Positions 34,042-43,415 of a stretch of 64,000 nt of DNA are shown one piece after another (the stretch's first letter is position 1; every line of letters starts with the position of its first letter). A program made the translations under genes and the position numbers. The stretch lies in NCBI GenBank assembly GCA_938005745.1, contig CALLMM010000019.1:1-64000 (forward strand), read 5' to 3'. Source of the stretch: an uncultured Chthonomonadales bacterium (GTDB lineage: Bacteria; Armatimonadota; Chthonomonadetes; Chthonomonadales; CAJBBX01). The notes beneath the pieces are model-generated. The model saw nothing but the letters and a program-made list of their open reading frames with translations, was not told where the DNA came from and did no database searches.

Positions 34042-37000
34042 CTAGTCGGTCGGCAGCGGCTGCATTCCCGGCGCGGCTCCTTCGGCAGCCGGCGTCGCCT
34101 TCAGGTAGCGTTCTCGTTCGCCCTGCTTGAGGGTGCGCCAGATCAGGAACTGCTTGCGGAGCGTGTTCAGGAACCGGCGGTTGACGCGCTTCCAGTTGGA
34201 GATGTCACCGCTTTCACGATGGATGATCACACGGATATCGAACACATCGCTCAGCTCTGTTGGCAGCGTCTCGATGGTGACCCTCTGACTGACGCCGAGA
34301 TCGAAGGGAGCCAGCCACGCCATACACCGGATTCGATAGCCGGTTCGCATCTCCTCCTCGCCCGATGCGCCTTCCGGTTTGAGCGCGTCGGGCGGAAGAA
34401 GGCTGCTCAGCGAGACTTTGAACTCCTCTTTTTCGACGTTCTGGGTTACAAAGTCGCCGATACTGTACTCCTCGTAGGCGGCGAACCACTCCGCCAGGAA
34501 GGTGTTGAGACCGACCGCCTGCTCCTTGGTAACGGAGAAGGGCAGGGGGATCGTCCAGTCGTCTCCGTCGGGTTCGGGGACGCGCCAGGATCGGTCAATC
34601 GCCGGCGTCGCCACCTCTGCCGCCTTGCGCGCCGGGTAGAGCGTGGAGAGCAGCACCACGCCTACGACCACCAGCGTGGTCAGCACGGCTGATACCGAGG
34701 AGAAGTTCAGATAGAGACCCTCAAATGCGCCGGTCTGCGCCAGAATGATCGTCGCAAACTGCCCGACAAGATACCCGGCGACCGATCCAAGGATCGCGTA
34801 GACCAGCGCCTCGGCGATAAACAGCATGCCGATGTGCGAGGGCGCAAGTCCGATGGAGGAGAAGATGTGTATCTCCTTGATACGTTCAAACACCGAGCCG
34901 AGCATCGTGTTCAGAACGATCAACGCGGCGATCACGACAGGGAAGACCACCAGTTCCAGTCCGCGACTGGAGGTTGTCGCGATGGAGGAGTAGCGTTCGA
35001 TGGTCGGGCGTCTGTTGGGATCGGTCGGGATGCGTCCTGCGTAGAGGTTCAGCCCCAGTCGGCTCATCAGCGGGCGCAGGGTCGCCATCACCGCTTCGGC
35101 GTCACCAAAGTCAATGGCAATCGAGCGAAGCTCCGCGCCCAGGTTTGTCGCGGTCTGGTAGGGGATGAAGAAGACCGCATCCGGCTCCAGGTGCGTGTAT
35201 TCACGGAAACCGGTCTCTCCGCCTCCGCCTCCCCGTCCTGAACGAGACATCCGCTGCATCAGAATGAAGTCCACCGGGGTCAGCGATTCGTTGTCAAGAT
35301 CGAGGATCTGCTTGAACTTCTGCGAGTCGAGAATGCCGATAACAGTGTAGTCCACGCCGGCGTAGGAGACGGTCGTCTTACCCACATCCTGTTCATCCAC
35401 GCGCAGCACGTTAGCGATCTGGTCGGGAAGTACCACCGCGTAGACATCTCCCGGTTGGAACCAGCGACCCGCGATCAACGCCTCCTGCGGACGGGTAACC
35501 TTCGCCTCCTGCGGCGTCATGCCGACCAGAGCTTTGGCGTCGTACTGCAGGTCGGCGCGTCGCAGGGTCAGGAACGACTGTTCGCCTAACTGCGTGCCAA
35601 AGAACCAGGAGCGCGGCGCGACCGAGTAGTTGCGTCCGTACTCATCTTTCAGCAGCCGGTAGGCAGGCTCCTGAAGCTGATCCCACATGGCAGTACGGAT
35701 CATCAGTCCATTATAGCGCGGCGTGCCGGGAGCGGGAACCTGATTGAAGCGCATCGTCTGCACGACGGAGGTGAACGACAGCACGGTAAATGTCAGCAGG
35801 ATGAGCGTGGTGCAGGTGAGGAAGGTTCTCGCCTTGCGCCGCCGCATGTTGGAGATGCCCAGGTTGAAGGCTGCCAGCGCGACCGAAACGCGCCCGATAT
35901 CCGCCTTGTGGACTCCGGAGACCTCCCGGTTCATCTGCTTCAACTGCTCTTCAAACTTGCCCGTAATCAGGGCAATGACGATGCAGGAGAGCGCGAGCAT
36001 GATGAACGCCAGCAGAACGATGATCGGGTTAATGGTGATCTCAAAGGCGGGATGCACGCGGCTGAAGATCAGGAAGATAGCCAGGAAGATCAGGGCGGCG
36101 TATCCGAGCTGACGCTTGAGGTCGAAGTTGCCGAACATCAGGCGTTCCATGAAGTAGGCGAAGGGCAGCAGCAGCGCCAGATAGAAGAGAACGCCCTGCA
36201 CCACGTCCAGCGTGGTGGACTGAACGTCTGGATAGGCGCGGGAGGCGTAGCCCCAGGCTTCCCGCGAGAGGGAGTGAAACTCCTCGTAGTTCTTCTCCTC
36301 CAGCGCCTTCTTTGCCTGCGCGATCGCCTGTCCGCAGCGCCAGTGCAGGTCAGCAATGCCGGTCGCCCGCTCGTCCTCTTTGCGTTTGAGCGAAAGGATG
36401 CGGAACTTGTCCAGCTTCTGCATCCGGCTGTTGTTGAGCATGTAGAGGTCTTTCGCTACATGCAGCGCGGTGTTATAGATCGCGCCGCCGCGCGCGATCT
36501 CGCGGGTGGGATCGAACTGCTCGATCGTCTGCACGCCGCGCAGCTCCGCATCCTGCGCCTCATTGGGGTCGCCCGCCACCAGATAGCCGATCCCCTCCGG
36601 GTTCTTTTCGGAGGAGTTGATGAGCAGGAGGCGCGTGGCTGCCGGACCGGCTCCCATCATAATTTTCAGACGCGCTCCCGGCTGGGAGAAGATCACCGCC
36701 ACGTCCTCCACATAGGAGCCGACCATGCCGGGGTCCTGCGGGTCAATCGCATACCCGAACATACGCGGTTCGCCGTTGGTCGCGCCGTCCAGGATATCTA
36801 TGGTCGTCAGAGCGCGCAGCGACTGCTGATCCACCAGGTCGAAGATCGCCGTCGGGACGCACCGGAAGAGAATGATCGGAACCTCTTTGGTTGCGGTGGT
36901 AACGCTCACATCCAGCGGCATGAACTTCGCCCCGGTAACCCCGAGGTCGGGCGCGTACATGATCTCGCCCTTCATCGGGTTGGGGATCGGCTGACCGGTT

Positions 37001-39030
37001 TTCGGGTCTATGACCGTATCGCGGTCATCCAGTTTGAAGCCCAGCACGCGGGTCGTCGCATTGCCGCCATAGGCGGTCAGCGGCGCGACCCCCCGGAACT
37101 CGAAGACGTTCTGCTCGTTCGTCTCCGGGCTGTCGTAGGTTCCCACGATCATGTTTCCGCGCACACCCATGTAGCTTTTGGTTCGGCTGCGGATGACGGC
37201 AAGAGAGCCTCGCAGGCTGGGGTCGGGGAACGCCATGAAGCTCTTCTTGGGGTTGTAGATATTGACCCGCCCGCGCAACGTGGCAAAACCGCCCTGAAGC
37301 GCCATGCGCGACCATTTGGAAGGCTCGGTGATCGGCATGCGCTGCGCGTTGACATCGCCCGGCTCGTTGGTATCGGTGACGATATGGTAGAACTGACAGA
37401 CGAGCATCCGGGTCTGGAAGGCGAGGTTGGCGACATTCACCTTATCCGCCGTATCGAAGGGCGTGTCTATCAGGGCGCGGGCGTCGTCCACCGAGGCGAA
37501 GGTGATCCCTTTGCCCTGCGCCATCGTTACCACTTCCGAGTCGAAGGCGGGGCGTCCGGGAATATGGTTGCGCCAGTTCTTGCCGTCCACCGGGTTGACG
37601 CCGTCGGCGAAGGCTTTTTTGTGGTCGAAGCCGAGCGTGTTGCCGATCTTTTCGGCGTTTTCGCGGCAGACGCGGGCGATGTCGGAGAATCGTCCCTGAA
37701 TATCCTCGCGGAAGTCGAAAAACCAGCCTTTGTAGAAGATGCCGACTCCCCGGGTCTGGCTGGTCAGGTCCAGTCCTGCCCACAGGTAGATGGTGTCGGG
37801 CTTGCGTACCGGCTTCGTGCGGTCGCTTAGGTAGAACCCGGCGTTCAGGGCGATCATGACCAGCAGCGAGACCGCCATGGTGATCCCCCAGGGGTCCACT
37901 CTCTTCTGTCCCGGCGCCGGTTTGCGGGCGAAAGCCGCAATGGTCGCCACGAGGAACAGCAGCAGGAACGCTCCCAGCCAGATGGAGACGCGCCCGGCGT
38001 TCTCCGCAGCGGTAGCGCGCTCCGGAAGGCTGGGTTCCGTCCAGGAGTCTATGTTCTGGTGGATGAACTCGCGTATGCCCTGCAGGGCGAGATGGTGCGC
38101 GCTGGTCGCCACAAAGTACATCGTACGCTTGGGCGGGTTCTTCTTATAGATCCGCGCAATCTCCAGCATACTGGCGATGCCGCAGGAGGACTCTGCGCCG
38201 GGGGCAAGAGAGGGAACCACCGACATCGAGTCGTAGTACGCCTGTACCACGATGATCTGATCTTTCATCTTCGGATCGGTTCCCGGAATGATGCCGAAGA
38301 TGTTCTTTGCCTCGCGCTGCTCCCAGGGCATATCGCACTTGAGGACGGCTTCCGGCTCTTTTGCGGCGGAGGTGGCGGCGAGGAAGGGGGCGACATCGGC
38401 GCGGCTGATCCAGAAGCGGGGAATGCTGATGGGGATCGAGATAAATTTGGCTTCCGCCTCTCCGCGCATGGTCGTCTCGGGCGCGATAAAGATGACGGCT
38501 TTCGCGCCAAGACGGGGGGCGTTCAGCCACTCGGCGCGGCTGTTAAACTCCACCAGGACGATACTGCCCTCCACCTGCTTGCCGTTGAAGTTGGACAGCT
38601 TGCCGTCGCCCACATAGATGATCGGGGCTTTCAGACCGTCTGGAGGAAGCTGCGAGGTGCGTACCAGGTTGGGCCACAGGGGATAGACCCGGCGGGTTTT
38701 GTCTCCGATCGTGATGGACGCGCCTTTATCAATCGGAACGACCACCGGAAAGGTGGAGACTTTGATGCCCTCCAGACCGATCTCGCGAAACTGCTGTTCC
38801 ACGTAGTCCGCAGCCCGGGCATCTCCCTCATATCCGGCGACGCGCGACTGGAACCCGGAGAGCGTCTGAATCGTCTTCTTGAGATTCTCCGGATTGACCT
38901 GATCCGCCAGTTTGGGATACATGGAAGCCGCATCCTGAGCGGACAGGGGCAGTGCGCCGAAGACAATCCATATCAACAGAGCCGGGGCTAACCGGAAAAG
39001 CCCCTTCATTGAAGCACGAGTGGATAGCAT
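34042..39030 (-). CDS. Giant M28-like peptidase domain fused to an FtsX-family permease (1662 aa)
   Basis: ATG at 39030 with AGGA eight bases earlier and a promoter at 39142-39114; the longer frame to 39195 starts upstream of that promoter. Signal segment (~8-30). Residues ~40-460 resemble an M28 peptidase with a PA-like insert (~130-190), but the metal/catalytic positions are changed: 'AYYDS' (Y265 for His), 'PGAESSCG' (about 277-284, for GADDNASG) and 'TSAHH' (H312-H313 for Glu-Glu). A two-helix hairpin (~345-410) interrupts the fold. A long extracytoplasmic region, three helices and an FtsX permease follow ('VFERIKEIHIFSSIGLAPSH'). No ATPase domain; the MacB-type ATPase at the end of the operon is the obvious candidate partner. 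Probably a membrane mechanotransmitter with a substrate-binding pseudopeptidase. Confidence 0.85.
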   Translation of the reverse strand: MLSTRASMKGLFRLAPALLIWIVFGALPLSAQDAASMYPKLADQVNPENLKKTIQTLSGFQSRVAGYEGDARAADYVEQQFREIGLEGIKVSTFPVVVPIDKGASITIGDKTRRVYPLWPNLVRTSQLPPDGLKAPIIYVGDGKLSNFNGKQVEGSIVLVEFNSRAEWLNAPRLGAKAVIFIAPETTMRGEAEAKFISIPISIPRFWISRADVAPFLAATSAAKEPEAVLKCDMPWEQREAKNIFGIIPGTDPKMKDQIIVVQAYYDSMSVVPSLAPGAESSCGIASMLEIARIYKKNPPKRTMYFVATSAHHLALQGIREFIHQNIDSWTEPSLPERATAAENAGRVSIWLGAFLLLFLVATIAAFARKPAPGQKRVDPWGITMAVSLLVMIALNAGFYLSDRTKPVRKPDTIYLWAGLDLTSQTRGVGIFYKGWFFDFREDIQGRFSDIARVCRENAEKIGNTLGFDHKKAFADGVNPVDGKNWRNHIPGRPAFDSEVVTMAQGKGITFASVDDARALIDTPFDTADKVNVANLAFQTRMLVCQFYHIVTDTNEPGDVNAQRMPITEPSKWSRMALQGGFATLRGRVNIYNPKKSFMAFPDPSLRGSLAVIRSRTKSYMGVRGNMIVGTYDSPETNEQNVFEFRGVAPLTAYGGNATTRVLGFKLDDRDTVIDPKTGQPIPNPMKGEIMYAPDLGVTGAKFMPLDVSVTTATKEVPIILFRCVPTAIFDLVDQQSLRALTTIDILDGATNGEPRMFGYAIDPQDPGMVGSYVEDVAVIFSQPGARLKIMMGAGPAATRLLLINSSEKNPEGIGYLVAGDPNEAQDAELRGVQTIEQFDPTREIARGGAIYNTALHVAKDLYMLNNSRMQKLDKFRILSLKRKEDERATGIADLHWRCGQAIAQAKKALEEKNYEEFHSLSREAWGYASRAYPDVQSTTLDVVQGVLFYLALLLPFAYFMERLMFGNFDLKRQLGYAALIFLAIFLIFSRVHPAFEITINPIIVLLAFIMLALSCIVIALITGKFEEQLKQMNREVSGVHKADIGRVSVALAAFNLGISNMRRRKARTFLTCTTLILLTFTVLSFTSVVQTMRFNQVPAPGTPRYNGLMIRTAMWDQLQEPAYRLLKDEYGRNYSVAPRSWFFGTQLGEQSFLTLRRADLQYDAKALVGMTPQEAKVTRPQEALIAGRWFQPGDVYAVVLPDQIANVLRVDEQDVGKTTVSYAGVDYTVIGILDSQKFKQILDLDNESLTPVDFILMQRMSRSGRGGGGGETGFREYTHLEPDAVFFIPYQTATNLGAELRSIAIDFGDAEAVMATLRPLMSRLGLNLYAGRIPTDPNRRPTIERYSSIATTSSRGLELVVFPVVIAALIVLNTMLGSVFERIKEIHIFSSIGLAPSHIGMLFIAEALVYAILGSVAGYLVGQFATIILAQTGAFEGLYLNFSSVSAVLTTLVVVGVVLLSTLYPARKAAEVATPAIDRSWRVPEPDGDDWTIPLPFSVTKEQAVGLNTFLAEWFAAYEEYSIGDFVTQNVEKEEFKVSLSSLLPPDALKPEGASGEEEMRTGYRIRCMAWLAPFDLGVSQRVTIETLPTELSDVFDIRVIIHRESGDISNWKRVNRRFLNTLRKQFLIWRTLKQGERERYLKATPAAEGAAPGMQPLPTD

Positions 39031-39113
39031 CCGCGCTTTCCTTTCAACTGAGTCCTGGTCGGCGGAAGCGCCGAGCGGAGCTTGCGAGGCAGATGGGGAG
39101 TAGTCACTGGTGA

Positions 39114-39142
39114 ATATTAACATATGTGCTGAAAAAAGGCAA
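39114..39142 (-). promoter_or_regulatory. Promoter for the giant fusion gene and downstream operon
   Basis: On the minus strand TTGCCT (39142-39137) and TAATAT (39119-39114) are 17 bases apart. Transcription would start near 39107, giving a leader of about 75 bases before the ATG at 39030. It is the only convincing promoter I see for the whole minus-strand block down to 25225. Confidence 0.6.
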
Positions 39143-39298
39143 GCAGATGATGAATTCTGCCGGGGTGAACAGGCAAAATCGGCGAGAGCGCGCAAATGGG
39201 ATGAACCGGCGTGCGCGTTTCAGGTGCCTTTTTCTGTGCGTCCGCTGTATTTCCCTTCTTCCCATGCGATTTTATCCTGCATCTTCCTCGAACAGGTC

Positions 39299-39437
39299 CG
39301 GGATTGCTTCGGTCGCCGCCGCTCCCTCGCACTGACAGAAGGGGGGAGGCTTACGCCTCTCTCGCAATGACAAGTCGGGAGGCTGTACCGCTGCAGTTAC
39401 GGGATACTCGCAATCATCCTGTCATTGCGAGGGGAGA
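39299..39437. repeat. Short dispersed-repeat-like element (GATTGCTTCG...CTCGCAATGAC type)
   Basis: The stretch contains GGATTGCTTCGGTCGC (39301-39316), CTCGCACTGACAG (39325-39337), a near-identical CTCGCAATGACAAG (39360-39373) and the inverted CTGTCATTGCGAGG (39419-39432). The GATTGCTTCG...CTCGCAATGAC arrangement resembles a small interspersed element that is reiterated in many bacterial genomes. The rest of the gap 39143-39298 contains no gene that I can support. Confidence 0.55.
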
Positions 39438-39442
39438 GGATT

Positions 39443-40198
39443 GTGAATCGCGTGTCGGGAATAGACCCAAATATGGATCGAGAACAACAGAGAGAGATAC
39501 AGAGTATCCGTCGCCAGCTTCAACAGCGTTATCCTTTAAAGGATAAGACGCTGTCGCTTGCCGGGCGTGACTGGAAAATCAGTATGGTGCTCGATCAGGA
39601 TGCGCTGGTAGACCGGGTGGAGACCGAGGCAGACCTGGAGTACTTCCCCTATGGCATGGTGCTCTGGGCATCCGGCGTGGCGCTGGCGGAGCATCTGGCG
39701 GAGAATCCCGCGCTGGCGTATCGCAGGCGGGTTCTGGAGATCGGCACAGGGGTCGGCTTGCCGGGACTGGTCGCCCGGTTTCTCGGCGCGGAGACGGCGC
39801 AGACCGATTTTCTGAAGCACGCCCTGCTGCTGGCGCGGCTGAACGCGCTGCAGAACGGGAGCGAGGGCATCGAACTGTTTCTGGACGACTGGCGTCAGTT
39901 CCAGCATGCCGGAGAGTACGATCTTCTCATCGGGGCGGATGTCCTCTATGAGCGCACTGTGCATGCTGACCTGCTTCAGGTCTTGCGCAGGACGGTCAAG
40001 CCGGGAGGAGCCGTACTGTTGACGGACCCGCAGCGACCGGCGGCGTTTGAGTTCATGGACTCGATGATTGCGCAGGGGTGGACGGTGGAACTGGGGAGCC
40101 GGGCGGTCTGCTGGGAGGGGGAGGAGCGCGAGATCGCGTTGATTCATTTTCGACGCGAGCGTGATATTTCGGGGACAATTCGCGGAACATGCCCGTAA
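39443..40198 (+). CDS. Class I SAM-dependent methyltransferase (lysine methyltransferase/METTL-like family)
   Basis: About 251 residues. The Rossmann motif I is 'VLEIGTGVGLPGLVARFLGA' and motif post-II shows 'YDLLIGADVLYE', with 'LRRTVKPGGAVLLTDPQRP' as motif III; this set is typical of the Methyltransf_16/METTL (protein-lysine methyltransferase) group. 'EYFPYGMVLWASGVALAEHL' before motif I matches the conserved 'P-x-G-x-x-LW' region. The start is uncertain: GTG at 39443 has GGGGAG six bases upstream, but that SD belongs to the repeat element, and ATG at 39473 has none. No signal peptide. The target protein is unknown. Confidence 0.82.
   Translation: MNRVSGIDPNMDREQQREIQSIRRQLQQRYPLKDKTLSLAGRDWKISMVLDQDALVDRVETEADLEYFPYGMVLWASGVALAEHLAENPALAYRRRVLEIGTGVGLPGLVARFLGAETAQTDFLKHALLLARLNALQNGSEGIELFLDDWRQFQHAGEYDLLIGADVLYERTVHADLLQVLRRTVKPGGAVLLTDPQRPAAFEFMDSMIAQGWTVELGSRAVCWEGEEREIALIHFRRERDISGTIRGTCP
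40139..40167 (+). promoter_or_regulatory. Possible promoter for the carotenoid cluster
   Basis: TTGATT at 40139-40144 and TGATAT at 40162-40167 are 17 bases apart, inside the 3' end of the methyltransferase gene and about 95 bases before the first carotenoid gene. Match quality is only fair. Confidence 0.3.
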
Positions 40199-40262
40199 AT
40201 ATCATCGTAAACTAATATGTCGTGATCCATTCTACCTTCACAAGCGTTCAGGAGCTTCCCAC

Positions 40263-41861
40263 ATGAGTTTCGCTGATAAGAAGCACTATGCTGCGCCGAC
40301 TCTGAAGTCCGGGCGGCGAGCGGATGAGAGCAGCAGTTTTCACTCCATCGGCGTGGTATCGGAGAGAAAGCGCAAGGCGGTGGTTATTGGAGCCGGTCTC
40401 GGCGGTCTCTCCGCAGCGATCCATCTCCAGCAGGACGGCTGGGATGTGACCGTTCTCGAGCGTAACGGCAGGGTCGGCGGACGCATGAACATCACGGAGG
40501 GTGAAGGGTTCCAGATTGATATGGGACCGACGCTTCTGATGATGCCGGAGGTGCTTCACAACCTGTTTAACTACACGGGGCGGACCCTCTCCGACTATCT
40601 TGACATTCAGCGGCTCGATCCCGCCTACGAGGTGCTCTTCCACGACGGGACCTCCCTGCACATGCGCGGGAATCCCGAGGAGATGGCGCGGGAGATCGCC
40701 CGGCTGTCGCCGGAGGATGCCGATCGGTTCCCGGCGATGATGAACGGGATGCGGGGCAAGTACCTGAACGGGCGATATAACTTTATCGAACGTCAGTTCA
40801 ACTCGCTCTCCTCGCTGATTCGACCGGCAACGCTGGCAGGGCTGCTGAAGGCGCTGCCGATGGAGAGCGTCGCCTCCTACGTCGGCAGATACATGAAGGA
40901 TGAGCGGCTTCGGCAGGCGTTCACCTTTCAGACGCTCTATTTGGGGATCAGCCCCTACGACTGTCCGGCGATCTACGCGCTGCTGCCCTATATCGAGATG
41001 GAGTTTGGCGTCTGGTTTCCGCGGGGCGGGATGTACGCCATCGCGGATGCGCTCTACCGCCTCTTGATAGATATGGGGGGACAGGTGCACTTCCATCGCC
41101 CCGTCGAGAAGATTCTGGTGGAAGACGGTCGGGCGCAGGGCGTGCGGCTGGAGGATGGGACGATCCTGCGGGCAGGTGTGGTTGTCTGCAATATGGATCT
41201 GCCTTCGGCGTATCAGCGGCTGCTTCCGGAAGGCGTGCGGAGACCGGCGCGCGTGAAGCGACTGAACGGCATGGAGCACGGCTGTTCCGCCTATCTGCTC
41301 TATCTGGGCGTGCGGGACCTGCAGACGAACTGGGGGCATCACACCGTCGTTCTCTCCGAGAGCTACGAGGAGACGCTGCAGGAGATCATGCATCAGAAGC
41401 GGCTGCCGTCCGATCCGGCGATGTACGTCTGCATCCCGACCCGCACCGATCCCTCGCTGGCGCCGCCCGGTCACGATGTGGTCTATATTCTGACCATCGT
41501 GCCGCATGCCAGCTCGCAGGTGGACTGGCAGGGTGAGATTCCCGCGCTGCGAGAGCGGGTGTTGAACAAACTGGAGCGCATGGGACTGCCCGGACTGCGG
41601 GAGAAGATCGTCTTTGAGCGTCCCTTCTCGCCGCCCGACTTCGAGCGAACCTACGGCTGCAACTTCGGTTCGGCGTTCGGCATCTCTCCGCGGTTCTTCC
41701 AGTCCGCCTACTTCCGACCGCAGAGCCGTTCCGCCGAGGCGGATGGTCTCTACTTCGTCGGAGCAAGCACGCATCCGGGCGGCGGCATTCCGATGGTGCT
41801 CACGTCGGGACGGCTGGCTGCGGAGGCGATCCGTTCGGATCGTCGGCTTGCCGCCCTCTAG
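40263..41861 (+). CDS. CrtI/CrtN-type carotenoid desaturase or oxidase (first of two)
   Basis: 532 residues from an ATG at 40263, SD CAGGAG eight bases before; a longer frame upstream overlaps the methyltransferase. A ~37-residue extension precedes the FAD-binding motif G43-A-G-L-G-G48 and the family element 'GRVGGRMNITEGEGFQIDMG', ending in 'FVGASTHPGGGIPMVLTSGR', the C-terminal FAD signature of phytoene desaturases. These flavoenzymes add double bonds to C40 phytoene or C30 dehydrosqualene, or oxidise terminal methyl groups (CrtP/CrtNb). The partner genes (aldehyde dehydrogenase, a second homolog, acyltransferase) favour the C30 route. Which of the two homologs is desaturase and which oxidase cannot be decided by eye. 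Confidence 0.9.
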   Translation: MSFADKKHYAAPTLKSGRRADESSSFHSIGVVSERKRKAVVIGAGLGGLSAAIHLQQDGWDVTVLERNGRVGGRMNITEGEGFQIDMGPTLLMMPEVLHNLFNYTGRTLSDYLDIQRLDPAYEVLFHDGTSLHMRGNPEEMAREIARLSPEDADRFPAMMNGMRGKYLNGRYNFIERQFNSLSSLIRPATLAGLLKALPMESVASYVGRYMKDERLRQAFTFQTLYLGISPYDCPAIYALLPYIEMEFGVWFPRGGMYAIADALYRLLIDMGGQVHFHRPVEKILVEDGRAQGVRLEDGTILRAGVVVCNMDLPSAYQRLLPEGVRRPARVKRLNGMEHGCSAYLLYLGVRDLQTNWGHHTVVLSESYEETLQEIMHQKRLPSDPAMYVCIPTRTDPSLAPPGHDVVYILTIVPHASSQVDWQGEIPALRERVLNKLERMGLPGLREKIVFERPFSPPDFERTYGCNFGSAFGISPRFFQSAYFRPQSRSAEADGLYFVGASTHPGGGIPMVLTSGRLAAEAIRSDRRLAAL

Positions 41862-41879
41862 CTACGGGAGATGGCGCGC

Positions 41880-43415
41880 ATGGTCGCTTCGACCTCCGAG
41901 ATGAAGAGCTTCGTCTCTCTCAATCCCGCAACCGGCGAGGAGATGGGAACCTATCCTCTCACCGACGTGGAGACCATTCGCGCATGCGTGCAGGCAGCCC
42001 GGCTCGCCGGTCAGAGCTGGGCTGCCCTTTCCGCAGCGGAGCGGCTGCGCCCGCTTCGCAGACTGCGCGAACTTCTCTCCGTGCATGCGGATTCACTGGC
42101 GCAGGCGGTCTCCTGCGAGATCGGCAAGCCGCTTCAGGAATCGCTGGGGGCGGAGGTTCTGCCCTCCGTTGAGGCGCTGCGTTGGCTGGAGCGGAACGCA
42201 CCGCGCCTTCTGCGACCCCTTCGACAGAAGAACCGGATCGTAACCCGCGAACCGTACGGAGTCGTCGGCGTTATCGGAACCTGGAACTATCCTCTCTATC
42301 TCGATCTGACCTCCATTGTCTGGGCGATCGCCGCCGGAAACACGGTTGTCTGGAAACCTTCAGAACTCTCTACCGGCGTCGCCTGTGCCCTCTACAGGCT
42401 CTTTCTGGAGAGCGGACTGCCGGACGGGGTTGTTGTCCTGGCGACGGGGGACGGCAGCACGGGACGCGCTCTCGCGCAGGCGGGCTGTGACAAGATCGCG
42501 TTCATCGGCAGCGTGCAGACGGGGCAGCGCATTCTGGAGGAGCTGGCGCAGTCCGGCACACCCTCCGTGATGGAGCTGTCCGGGAACGATGCGTTTATTG
42601 TGCTGGAAGACGCCCCGCTCGATCTCGCGGCGCAGTCGGCGGTCTGGGGAAGAGTGTGCAACGCCGGGCAGAGCTGTGTGGCTCCGCAGCGATTCTATGT
42701 GACGTCAGCGGTCTACGAAGAGTTTCTCCGTCTCACGCTCTCCCATCTCCGCAGGCTCCGGATCGGGGCGGGGGAGGAGGTGGGACCGCTTCGCACCCTG
42801 CGCCTGCGGCAGAACATCGAGGCGCTGGTGCAGGATGCGGCGGCGCGGGGGGCGCGGCTGCTGGCGGGCGGCTTCTCCCTCAACGATCGTCCGGGCTTTT
42901 TCTACGCGCCGACGCTGCTGGCGGACTGTCGGGACGATATGCCGGTCATGCGCGAGTCGTTTTTCGGTCCGGTGATCGCCGTCTGCCGGGTGGAGGATGA
43001 GCGCGAGGCGGTGCGTCGCGCCAATGCCGACCCGATGGGACTGGCGGCAAGCGTCTGGACGCGGAGCGAGACGCGCGGCAGGCGGATCGCGCTGCAGATT
43101 CGCGCCGGGGTCGTCTCGATCAACGACACGCTGCTGGACGCGGGGGATCCCTCGCTCGGCTTTGGCGGCTTCGGTCGAAGCGGCTTCGGAAAGATGCGCG
43201 GCGAGGCAGGGCTGTACGAGATGTGCGTGGAAAAGGCAGTCAGCGTTAAGCCATTGCGCGGGGCAAGGCGTCATCTTTTTCCGTATCGAGGCGCGACCCT
43301 TCCGCTGCTGCGGGCGTTGATTGGCTGGAAAGCGCGGCAGGGAGAGGCGCGGCGTCGCGCCTTGCGCGACCTGATCGTCGCGGCGAAGAACTGGAATCAA
43401 GGAGAGCGATCATGA
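41880..43415 (+). CDS. Aldehyde dehydrogenase of the carotenoid cluster
   Basis: 511 residues from an ATG at 41880, with GGGAG nine bases upstream (an ATG at 41871 is too close to that SD). Catalytic residues are C266 in 'NAGQSCVAP' and E232 in 'VMELSGNDAF'; 'GVVGVIGTWNYPLYLDLTSI' and 'GNTVVWKPSELS' are NAD-binding blocks. A ~60-residue basic C-terminal extension is unusual and may associate with the membrane. Sandwiched between two CrtI/CrtN-type genes, it most likely oxidises a carotenoid aldehyde such as 4,4'-diapolycopenal or diaponeurosporenal to the acid, as in staphyloxanthin-like pathways. It overlaps the next gene by 4 bases. Confidence 0.9.
   Translation: MVASTSEMKSFVSLNPATGEEMGTYPLTDVETIRACVQAARLAGQSWAALSAAERLRPLRRLRELLSVHADSLAQAVSCEIGKPLQESLGAEVLPSVEALRWLERNAPRLLRPLRQKNRIVTREPYGVVGVIGTWNYPLYLDLTSIVWAIAAGNTVVWKPSELSTGVACALYRLFLESGLPDGVVVLATGDGSTGRALAQAGCDKIAFIGSVQTGQRILEELAQSGTPSVMELSGNDAFIVLEDAPLDLAAQSAVWGRVCNAGQSCVAPQRFYVTSAVYEEFLRLTLSHLRRLRIGAGEEVGPLRTLRLRQNIEALVQDAAARGARLLAGGFSLNDRPGFFYAPTLLADCRDDMPVMRESFFGPVIAVCRVEDEREAVRRANADPMGLAASVWTRSETRGRRIALQIRAGVVSINDTLLDAGDPSLGFGGFGRSGFGKMRGEAGLYEMCVEKAVSVKPLRGARRHLFPYRGATLPLLRALIGWKARQGEARRRALRDLIVAAKNWNQGERS

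Noticed and set aside
35908..37830. 640-residue + strand open frame inside the giant fusion
   Set aside because: No domain or SD; the opposite frame carries M28 and FtsX features continuously across it.
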